Origin: Takakia lepidozioides
Lineage: Eukaryota > Streptophyta > Takakiopsida > Takakiales > Takakiaceae
Assembly (NCBI GenBank): GCA_030704615.1
Contig: CM060732.1
Coordinates: forward strand, 73,265,053-73,329,052
Direction of reading: 5' to 3'
DNA: 64,000 nt
The translations under genes were made by a program, and so were the position numbers. Positions 47,400 through 57,433 of the stretch are shown in pieces; within the stretch, counting starts at the first letter, position 1; each line of letters begins with the position of its first letter. Under the pieces are notes generated by a model. That model worked only from the letters and a program-made list of their open reading frames with translations, made no database searches and had not been told where the DNA came from.

Positions 47400-48160
47400 G
47401 AGTTAAAGCGGAAAGATAAAGATAAAGTTTATTACTTCCTTCTAGCAGTTACTTCTACCTCTCTGCAGTACTTTGCTTGGAATTGCACTATTTCTTCCAA
47501 AATAATTTGCATGAGGAACTTCCTGCAAATTCCTGGGCAGTCTTTCACTGCACAGCATGTGGGCACTGGGCAGGTCCTGCGGACTTTAAATATAAGTCCT
47601 TTTCGATCCAGCCTTATCTTTGTAAGCCTGATTATAACTCACAAATAAGGATATTGATGCGTCAGTCCATAGAGGCTTCAAAGCTTCTGCATCAATAGAT
47701 ACTTTCATGACGGCCCGGTGGGTGAGGGGCTCTGGGTTTCAGTTCCAGCTCTGCTTGCACTCCAAAGAGAAGGTGGGTTTGGGTTTTTGGCAATCCTCTC
47801 AGGAATCCTTGACTTGGGGTGTTCTCTCACCAAGTTTAGGCGCCCGCAGTTGCATTTGGAAAACAGAGTAAGTATTCTCAGAATGCTAAGGGAGAAATAC
47901 TAAATTACAATTATCTCTGTTGGATGTGTGTGTGATACTCTCTGGGCAGGGGATTTACAGTCTACATGCGATGTGCGCCACATGCCATGCTAGTCCTCCT
48001 CTTTATGGAGCGATTACAATCGACTGCCGATTATTTCAGAATCTACTCATGTGATGAGTCATGGTTACCTGACTCCTTTAGGCAATATAATTATGGAGAT
48101 TCTGAAAAATTCCACCTTGGGTTTTTGGAGTTGAACCTTTACGTCAGAACCTGTATGTAA
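47400..48160 (+). pseudogene. Decayed copy of the last two exons of the mitochondrial carrier
   Basis: The equivalent of exon 9 (about 47400-47450) has an insertion of GATAAA-type repeats and the donor is lost. The equivalent of exon 10 begins after GGGCAG at about 47950 and still reads MRCAPHAMLVLLFMERLQ, but the stop after FRI has been lost, so the frame runs on to a stop at 48160 and adds about 30 residues. It could in principle be spliced as an alternative last exon; the broken exon 9 argues against it. Confidence 0.7.
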
Positions 48161-48239
48161 TTACGGAAAGTTGTACAAGTTGTGTCCCTACCAAAACCTA
48201 CTGCGATTACCTTGCATTCCGTTGCAACTTTTTTACCAG

Positions 48240-48420
48240 AAGTGCTTAAAGCAGCTCACCTGCATGAGGAGTTGACTCTAGTTTTTGGGGCTGCTTGTGG
48301 AGGGGCCCTCTCTTTCTCGTGTCTTGCCATAAGCTTATCATTTTCTGGTCCCATTGGTCAATGAGCTTTCCATGGACTTACTAAAGTGGGCTACCATTTC
48401 ATTTAACTTCATTTCCACCT
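48240..48420 (+). mobile_element. LINE family II, 3' end fragment (copy in duplication 2)
   Basis: The counterpart of 43452-43640, with GGGGCTGCTTGTGGAGG, GAGCTTTCC and the CATTTCATTT end. Its presence in both copies dates the LINE insertion before the duplication. Confidence 0.65.
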
Positions 48421-48970
48421 CCAGTAGGGGTGCACCAGAGTTCACTGTGGCCCGCTTGGTGGCAAATTCCAACTTTCCAATCTGTCACAGGTTGCCCTGT
48501 CCTGCAACTAATTCTTGCAGGATGGATGGCGGTCACTGAAGATAGGAATTGCGCTTTCTGCTTCTCATCTTTCCTGTTTTAAAGCTTCTGTCCTGCTCTA
48601 AATAACGTACTTGAAATAGCATAATGGGCTCGAACATCGAGACAAGATGACGCTTCTTCATCCTCAACTCTCGTCAGCCTCCCTCATCATGCAAAAGGCT
48701 GCGATCAGTTGTGCATTTTGTCGCCCTTCCTTGTCTTCAAGGCTCTGACGTTAAAGAAACTTTATCCTTTATGATGCCGTTGGGACTGTAACTCTACTGG
48801 GTGTAACTTGCACTGAGTCTTGAAATTTGACCAAGTATAAAATGGACTTAGAGGAATTATAGAAGATACACTAGTTGGCATTACGCAGCCCAGGATGAGC
48901 CATCCATCAGGAGTTGATCCGGATTAAGAGGGGGTGGGGCGGATTTGACAAGGGGTCCCCGTCGGAGGAG

Positions 48971-51900
48971 CCCAAGCTGCGATCGGTTGTGCATTTTGTC
49001 GCCCTTCATGGCCTTCAAGGGGCGACTTTCCCTATAACTAAATAACAGTCTGCAAATGAAAATTGGGCCGCCCTTCACACTGAAGGGTCTGGAAAAAACC
49101 GCCCTGCATAAACAAGGGTGGTCAGAAAGCATACATGAGGATCCCATGGGCCAGAGGCATATAAGAAAGGCAAGAGCGGATGATAATTGTGGCACTCATC
49201 AGATCTGATGAAATGAATGAATAGTGCTTTGAAAATTGAATGATCAGACAGAAGACCTGAACATGAGGAGTCAAAGACTCAAAGCTGCCTGCCCAAGAGA
49301 GTAGACAAGAACAACACAAAACAAGTCCTTGTGAAGTTGTATGAAAGACCCACATGAGGTGACTGTACAAGAGTCAACAGGCCTCTGAATCATGTTGGAT
49401 GGAAACAACAACCATGACAGAATACCATAAAACGATGATATAAGTAAAAGTTCTAGTATATTCAGGTCCCCCTGAATTAATTTCCATGAAGCATAATCAT
49501 GATTCTATGTTTAATCGCAGGAAAAATTACCTCTTTCATGGTAACCTGGCATGCACAAGGCTCATGGGCCATCACCCAACTTCCAAAAGGGAAGGAAGGG
49601 GTAGAAGATGGTAACCCAACAAGGAAGGACGCTTCTTATTCAGTGAAGGGCAGTTCTGGAAATGATAGCCCACAAGCAGGCTTATCAGGCAGGCTCCCCT
49701 TCACCGACAGAGCATCTTAACTCTGGGCTATGGCCTTGGCAACTGCTAAAACCGCTTTTGTGGGTCCTCAAATGGTAGACGAGGACTATCTTAGTGCCAA
49801 CTGATGAACCGATGATGCCCCTGCAAGTTAGCATCATCCGGCATCAGATCGGGGATCGTCCCAGACCGCTTGGAAGAAATGGGAATGGAAGACGACGACC
49901 AAGAGCGATGGCGGTGACTTTGACACTAAGGTGTTGGAGAGTTGGTTATCAGGACAGGCGCGCGAGAAAAAGCAAAAGGCCTGCAGATGCGGGATGTCCA
50001 ACCCTCCCATTGGACCGATGGCAATCTATCCGTCTCTGCTTCTGACAAGCACCTACCTACACGCACACAGCATGCTCCGAATCTCCGCCATCGCTGCCTA
50101 CGGCTGCGTTGCGATAGGTGTGTGGCCTACCGTCGGGTGAGCAAGAGGGAGAATCTTCCTGCACTGTTGGCAATGGAGCAGAGTGCTCTGACCTTGACGA
50201 TTGCAAGTCAACTTGAGATTCCTGTGTAGCACCGTCAGAGACTTTGGACTCTGGATAGAGTTTTAGGGTTTAGGGTCAGGTGTAAGGATTCTGGCTCTCG
50301 TAAATGCAACACGGACAACGTGTTGATTCGACCAGCATCTTTGGGCCGGGATTCTACACAACACAAGTAAGTAGGTTGTGATCGCTGGAAGATGAGCAAC
50401 CAACATACCGGTGGGTATTCAAACCTCTTCCTACGATCGTGTGATAGCCGTGTTTGAAAAGGAATCAAAAGAGGCACCCAAAGGAAGATCCAGCATTAAA
50501 AGCAAACTGGACGTGGGTAGGAACTAGGAACTCTTGCCCCTTCCCAACCCTAAGTGGCATTCTATCAATCATCGAAAGGAGGCCTCACGTCGCCGCTTCC
50601 GCAGTGCCATGGAGGATTGGACAATCGTGGTGAGTAGATTGCACAGCGCTGCTAAAATGGGTGCGCTACCATCCACCATCGTCACCATGATCACAGGTAT
50701 CCAACATGATGGCCAATGTCAATCTCATATTGGACGCTACTTCATCAATGCAAACCAGGATCTGAAGATCTGACCTCCCCACCTTATAACCTTGCAAACA
50801 GAATTTAGGGTTTCCCTAAATGTAGTATATAGCTACATTAGTATATGCTTTCTTCTCCCCCTTGGAGCCTTAGGGGTTACATAATTGGCAATGATTGGCA
50901 TCCTGGAATGCACACCAATTGTAGTCCCCTCGAATTTTTCCTGAGGCCTCCCTCACCCCTTTCTAATTTTTTTTTGAGTCAGAAATCCTTTCTCTCTCAC
51001 AGTGACTAAGTAAATGTGATCTTCAAGGGCCTCCCTCACCCCTTTCTAGTCTTTTTTTGAGTCACAGAAATCCTTTCTCTCTCCCAGTCACTAACTAAAT
51101 GGGCTACCTCTGCCTCTGCCTCTAGTGGGGTGGCTTCTCTGATATTTCAGGAGTGTCAGGGAGTGTGCAGCATTCTGGAGTGTTGCAACCAAGCGCACAC
51201 TAACTTACAACCTGCAACCTGCACCAAAGGTACCAAAGCGAAGCAACCATCTCAATCATTGCCACTCATCTTGGATGATTGTTAATGCTCACAGGCCTGG
51301 GGAATCGGGATGGTAGGCCAACAGTAATCTTCCCGTTTTCCGCGCCAATTACACGGTTGTTGGTGTGGTGTCTTGCAGTGTTGGACAACAGACATGGGGG
51401 TGATGGTATGTATGCAATTTGCTCTCCCTGGCGTCCCAGTTTTCCTTGACATGCTCATAATGAGACGGTGTCCCGTTCTGAAGCGGCCCTACCTTGGCAG
51501 CAGCTCCCCCAGGTGCGTCCCTAACAAACTGAACATGTGCTTGATCTGAACTCTCTTGAGGTCCTTATGGAATATGGATGCTTTTGGATATACCTAGGTA
51601 CTTTGTCATTTCAACCCAAATCTTTATGAATCTTCATATTAACTATTAACCACTTACATCTTCAACCTATAACTGCAATCGGTAATTCTGGCCCGGTACT
51701 ATCCCATTCACCCTAAGGAAAAAAATAAAATTCTACCACTTCAGATTTGAAGACGGAAAAAATTCGAAGACAGTAGTGTTAGTGTAGCTGTAGTTATTTT
51801 TTTAAAATAGAAAAAGGAAGGAGCCCTTAAAATCCTAACTTTGAGCGGTGGGTCCGACTGGCCAACCCACTAGGAGTGCAAAAATGTTTATGCTCCAATG

Positions 51901-52649
51901 TTTTACTACTAGTATTTTATCCCAAGGTCAGAGTTACTAATCCAAACGTGCAGGATTGCCATCGGATCACCTACTTTTCACCTTTCTACTGACTAGGTGC
52001 TATGTAGGCCGCCCCAAGTGTCTACAGAAATGCGCACTTTTCCGGATTGAAGCAGACACCTGAGTATTTGAAGTAGAATTGGATTGAGTGGGATGGCTGG
52101 AACAAAATTGTAGACATGGAAACATTCTTGGCTGGCAGCAGGAATGACAAAATTTCTCAGGCATTTTTTTGCAAAAATATTTAAAGGGAAACATGCGGGA
52201 TCGCACCGCTCAAAAAAGATTCCCTTTAAAAAAAAATGAATATTGGAAAGTATGGTTTAGGTATGGCTTAGGTATCACAGAAAATAACAGAAATTTCAGG
52301 GGGACAGCTCCCCTTTCAGTTTTTTTGCTTTTTAATGAAAGTTCATTAGGATGCAAAGGCTAGCCATTTGTTGTACCAATTTTTTTAATTAAAAAATTAT
52401 TGTTATTGAATGATCTGATTTATAACTTCTCTCAATTTGAGGTCACAAATAATAATAATAATAATAAGCTTTGACAATTTGGTTTTTTCTTTGTATCCAC
52501 ATCAGGTTTTTGGAGATATCCATTCTGTGAATTCTTCATATTCATAATCCTTACAGACCACCTGCACATTAAAAAATCAAACAATTGGACATCTCTATGT
52601 GTAGGCTCCACCCAACCCTGAAAGTGGCAATACTGAGGGGAAGAGAGTC
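48971..52649. other. Intergenic; one tandem duplication, otherwise nothing recognised
   Basis: Overlapping open frames near 49794-50229 and a 79-codon frame at 50534-50773 have no family resemblance. An approximately 80-bp duplication lies at 50947-51105. The sequence becomes AT-rich after about 51700, with an AAT microsatellite at about 52446-52468. Confidence 0.45.
50947..51105 (+). repeat. Tandem duplication of about 80 bp
   Basis: Two units each run from CCTCCCTCACCCCTTTCTA through a T-run, GAGTCA, AGAAATCCTTTCTCTCTC and CACTAA/GACTAA. They differ by small changes and lie a few bases apart. Confidence 0.85.
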
Positions 52650-52653
52650 TTAA

Positions 52654-53171
52654 CCCCTAAAGGACCACGCAATTCTCAATGTAGTCAAACTTCGATCTGT
52701 AGCTCTTGAATTTGAGAAAATTATTTTTTAAATATTTTTCATAGATGAACCTATATGTTTACTATAAATCCAGAATTGTCTCATTAAAAGTGAAATATTA
52801 TGATTTTCTTAAGCTTAATGTCTTCAAAAACTCATATCAATTACAATAAGTATCCAAAATTTATGAAAATTTTACCTTGGGTGTAAATCACAATGAAAAC
52901 CACATTAGTGTATTTAAAAGTAAAAAAAAGTTCTTAAGTTGAAAAATTCGATAGAAAAACTATGCTGAAGAAAATTGCTAGAAAATGAATTGGTAATTGC
53001 TAGAAAAGATTCAGTAATTGGAATTTTGATGACTCATAAAGTGGAATAGAGACTAGACTTGATTATCTTTACTTTGTTAGTTCAACTCAAATGCAAAAAA
53101 TATTGTTTTCAAAGTGTAAACTAAGTTTGACCAGAGAGAAGCCTCTGTTGGGCCTCTTGGGCATTTAGGGG
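52654..53171. mobile_element. Non-autonomous piggyBac-like element (MITE) flanked by TTAA
   Basis: A 518-bp AT-rich segment starts CCCCTAAAGGACCA and ends with the reverse of CCCCTAAATGCCCA, so the first 8 bases match exactly and 12 of 14 overall. TTAA lies directly outside both ends (52650-52653 and 53172-53175). The first seven bases, CCCCTAA, are also those of the complete piggyBac at 31877. It codes for nothing. It is best explained as a short element mobilised by a piggyBac transposase. Confidence 0.75.
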
Positions 53172-53175
53172 TTAA

Positions 53176-54335
53176 CTTAATTAGCTGTCTTGGGCCAGCT
53201 TCATCTCTGTTCTCTACTTTATTGTGTTTCTCATTCAGCAAGTCTATCAAAAAATGGTCAAAAACTACAAAATAGAATGAATGTTTGTTTGTTTTTTCTG
53301 TTTTTCTTAAAGGGGCAGGAAACCCCAAAATTGCATTGAAAAGGTGAGGAAAAAACAACAAAGGCGACGAGGCAACAGCCCTAAATGTAGACATCAACTT
53401 ACGTAGGATCACGCATAGACACTGTTTAGGGCAACTTCCTTTTTTATGATTGATTCTTGAGGTGTCCATTGTCCACCTTCCTACCGGAGGGCAGTAGTCC
53501 TTGGGGGGTCAAGAAACACCATAATTTACGCTTCCTTTGGGAGGCGTCATATATTACTATGATTGATTGATTCTCTTCTTTTTCCGATGGGTTCCTGCAG
53601 TAGTTATGATAGTTCTGTGGTTCAAACTATGAATAGTTCACTCGTAATACTCTGTTTGACTGATTTGTCCTACAAATCTTCTGTCGCTCCCAGGTTTCCT
53701 TTATTTTTATTTTTTTAAATTGAAATAAAATATGGAAACAATACTAGGAGAAAATATTAAATAAACAAATAAACAAATCCAATACCCATTGTAAATTTGC
53801 CATCTGGAAACCGACAATGGACAACCGCCTTCCGACATGCTGCCGTGTGGCATGTATTCCATTTTTTCCCAAATAAAATTGAAATGGCCAATTCAATCTC
53901 TCCCACCTCCGACCCCTGGGCGGTCCCTAGTGTTTCCCTTAAACAAAAAATCAACCCACTCACTCGGCCAATCCACACACCGAGGGAAACAAACGTTCTG
54001 CTGTGTCCTTTGGTTATAAAAATCCTTGGTCACATTTACGCATTTTTAATACATCATTTTGATAGTTCACCTTTCAACTTGGCAAAGGCAAAGGCAAAGA
54101 AAAAACATCGACAATAGACAATACCCACAAAACACATTGCCGCCAAACTTGTTGAGCACCCAAAGATTGTCGGTGACTAGCATTTTTGCCAGTCAACATC
54201 ACATCAAGTTGGGAAAAAAATCAAGTCGGATTCGGGACCTGTGTGGCAAACATTCCAACGTGGGAACCTTTGCAAACAAACCCCCCTTCAAAAGCCTTAG
54301 ATCCCGTAAAAATATCCCACCCTTCGCCGTTGACT
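53176..54335. other. Intergenic, AT-rich
   Basis: Frames at 53077-53469 and 53757-54117 look like chance. The end of the segment already contains words of the tandem repeat that follows (GACTGACCGACAAGC). Confidence 0.45.
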
Positions 54336-54990
54336 GACCGACAAGCATCACATCCGGCGCGCGAATTAGTAACACTATTTTGTTGGGGTTTTCCCCCTAC
54401 TAGCTCAATGTTAATCAATCTATCATGCACACACCAACACACAGAAAACCCATCCCATGGATCATCCCAGGGTTGGGAAGATGGATGAGGATGGATGGAT
54501 GATGGATTCTGTTCAGGACGACCAACCGACAAGCATCACATCCACTGCGAGAATTAGTAACCCTATTTTGTTGCGGTTTTTCCCTACTCACTCAATGTTA
54601 ATCAATCTATTATGCACACGCTAACACACAGAAAACCCATCACATGGATGAAAGTGGGCATCCTGGGATTGGGAAGATGGATGAGGATGGATGGATGATG
54701 GATTCTGTTCAGGACGACTAACCGACAAGCATCACATCCACTGCGAGAATTAGTAACACTATTTTGTTGCGGTTTTCCCCTACTCGCTCAATGTTAATCA
54801 ATCTATCCCCAGAGTCCCAGGTGTTTCCCTTTTCAAAAACCTAAAAACAAATAAAAAAAATAAAAAATCTATCATGCACACACCTTACACACAGAAAACC
54901 CATCGCATGGATGAAAGTGGGCGTCCCTAGGGTTGGGAAGATGGATGTGGATGGATGGATGATGGATTCTGTGCAGGACGACTGACTGAC
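54336..54990 (+). repeat. Tandem repeat array, unit about 190 bp, three copies
   Basis: Units begin near 54336, 54523 and 54719 with GACAAGCATCACATCC and contain GAATTAGTAAC, CAATGTTAATCAATCTAT, CACACAGAAAACCCAT and an ATGGATGGATGATGGATTCTG block. The third unit has an extra segment of about 60 bp with A-rich runs (54808-54870). A degenerate fourth unit is at 55230-55405. Confidence 0.9.
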
Positions 54991-55229
54991 ATGTGTTTTT
55001 AATTCTGGCAAATTTTCTCAATATTTTGATAGAATCTTCTGTTTTCCCTGTTTTCTCATGGATGAAATCGCCAAACTACTCCAAATAAAATATAAATTAT
55101 GGATGAATTTGCCAAATATAGATGATAAAAATGGATAAAAGGACAGAGGATGATTCTATCTAAATTTCAATGGATGAACAGAAAATATGGCTATTTCTTG
55201 CAAAACTCAGTAGCCACTCCCAAATTTTA

Positions 55230-55405
55230 ATAAAAAACCACATCGGCTGTGAGAATTACTAAGTTGGGTTTTTCCGCTGGATGTTAATCAATCTATTATG
55301 CACATGCCAACGAACGGAAAACCCATCCAATGGATGAAAGTAGGCAGACTGGGATGATGGGGAAGATGAATGAGGTTGGACAGATGATGAATTCTGTCGA
55401 GCGCG
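55230..55405 (+). repeat. Degenerate unit of the same array
   Basis: Shares GTGAGAATTA, GATGTTAATCAATCTAT, GAAAACCCATCC and GATGAATTCTGTC with the array units, separated from them by about 240 bp of AT-rich sequence. Confidence 0.75.
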
Positions 55406-57433
55406 ACGACTTTGGAATAAGATGATGAGCAGCGCGCACGGGTGTGTTTAGTGACGTGTGTTTAGTGACGTCGCACAGAGAGAGAGAAGAGCGAGAGAGA
55501 GATAGAGAGAGGGAGGCGAGGGAGGAGATCGCTGACTTCGATACAGAGAGATATGTATGGGGATGCGAGCCAGGACATCAACAGTGGGGATCAGTGTGAG
55601 GGAGTCGGGACGGAGGGGGCAACAAGAGGTGGGGCGGTTCTGCGAGCAGGAGGCGACATGGCATGGCAAGGGATGCAGGCGACGTGATGAGAGGAGCACG
55701 GGCATAGCTCATTAATGCCAGAGACGGCACGTCCGTGCCCCCCCTGCTCTGCTCCCACTGCACGCCTTTCCTCGTTTGCTGTGCACCCCGACCACCCCTA
55801 CATCCTGCTGCCTTCCCAAATGGTGCTGTCTCTCGGGAACTTCATGTCATTCGTCTTTAGTGGGGGGGGGGGTCTTGCTTGTCTCTGTAGAATTTTCTCT
55901 CTCTCTCCCGGTCAGTAGCTTCTTTCTTGAGCATCTCTCAGCTAGATATCTCATGGGGAGCGTGGCTCACCAAGGAGGAGTCTAGCCAAGACTGGGACTG
56001 TATCGACCTTCACTCTATCTGGGTTTCTTTCTCTGCCAGCGAGGGCCGACCTTTGAGAGTTTTCGCTTGAGTCTGGACACAATTCTCTTATTAAACGCTG
56101 CAGATCTCCAGGCCAGACTGCTTACTGCATAGCTTGAATCCTGTCTCCAGAGCCAGCAGCGACTGTTGTTGTCGCTTATGCAATGGCTCCACCTTTGTGA
56201 CATCACGCCGGTTTGAGAGCTGGCGCTGGAGAGAAGACTGTCTTCAGACCTAGCTCCGAGTACTCGCTGTATTGCGCTGCAGGTGCGTCTGCGCTAATGT
56301 CATATACGAGTATGTGAGCGGCAAATTTATTGAGGTTATTCCCTTTTGATCGAGGGTTTGAATGCTCGTTGCGTATGAAACACAGACTCGTCCCAACTAC
56401 TATATATTGATTGCTTCTAGCCTATCTACATGATCCATGGGATGTCTATTATGAAATGACCGCGCCTGCAGGGCTAGAAAGGAAGATGGCAGCTTGGATT
56501 CTGGACTAAACAACAATGCATGCATTTCAAGGGAGTCTAGGAACAATGTCGAAAAACAAAATCAGTTCAGACCGTGTACAGAGTAGCGTATCGGCGTTCT
56601 AGCGGGCCTTCTAGGTTCCGTTTCTAGGGCCCAGTTCTAGGTTCTAGATGGGGTCCATACAGTCAGAAGTACTAACTTCATTGAAAATGATCACCACGAT
56701 TGAGTTTCTGCCTGGCCACAAGCCGAAGGTTACACCTTCTCTGAATTACAGTCCTACATTGAACAGCCAGACTACAGAATTTCTTCCTCCGTGGTCATTG
56801 TTCTGAAATTCACTGGTATATGTCCACGGCTCGTCTGAACTTAACAATGCAGCTTTGATTGAAAAGTTCGAACTCGTCTATATTGACTGTACTAATCTAA
56901 CAAGAGCTGCCTACTAATGTGAGTTTCATGATGTGGAAAGAACCCAGCTCGATCTTAGCCCTGCTTGGAAGACCAAGTGACGTGACCTCGGATATATAAT
57001 TTTTTATGTGTATGTAAGCAACTGAGGGAGAGCTTCTCTAGAGCAGGACGCGGACCAGATCGGGAGAGTTATTTATTGTGGCCCTTGGAACCCAGGTGTT
57101 CAGGCCTGCAGTGATTCTAAGTATGAACTCTCCCATACTTAAGGGGAAGTCCAGTTTATTAATCCACTGGATGTGCAATGAGTGTGGGTATCCATACGGT
57201 GCCTATGGCTGCAAGATTTTCCACTCAAATGCACGGAGTCTCACCTTCCAGAACCTTTGATGCACGGCTTTGGTTGGTCCATTGTCTTCTAGATCTATAA
57301 TGTTCACCTGGGAGAAATTTTCTGCACGAGTGTCATATGGATAATTGGACAAATTGACATTGTCGTGATATTTCAGAGACTGACAAGTCACTGGTCACGG
57401 AAACTGGGATGCAGGGTCCTGCGGTTGCATAAG
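55406..57433. other. Upstream region of the RSL gene
   Basis: A GA-rich tract at 55476-55520 is followed by a stretch of higher GC with CT-rich words, then the region before the start codon at 57434. A TTTCAG at 57371-57376 could be the acceptor of an intron in the leader. No protein-coding gene of its own was recognised. Confidence 0.45.

Larger units (their letters stand above)
47370..48970 (+). repeat. Segmental duplication, copy 2
   Basis: Second copy of 42515-44239. It ends at GGAGGAG, after which a 40-bp word near the end (GCTGCGATC..GTTGTGCATTTTGTCGCCCTTC) found at about 48700 is repeated at about 48976, possibly marking the breakpoint. Homology includes introns and a LINE fragment, so it arose by DNA duplication and not through RNA. 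Confidence 0.88.

Noticed and set aside
49794-50229. A small gene in overlapping frames
   Set aside because: Three frames of 69-95 codons overlap here, none with a recognisable domain or splice support.
54336-54990. A CRISPR array
   Set aside because: The units are about 190 bp, repeated throughout with no unique spacers, and the DNA is eukaryotic. It is a tandem repeat.
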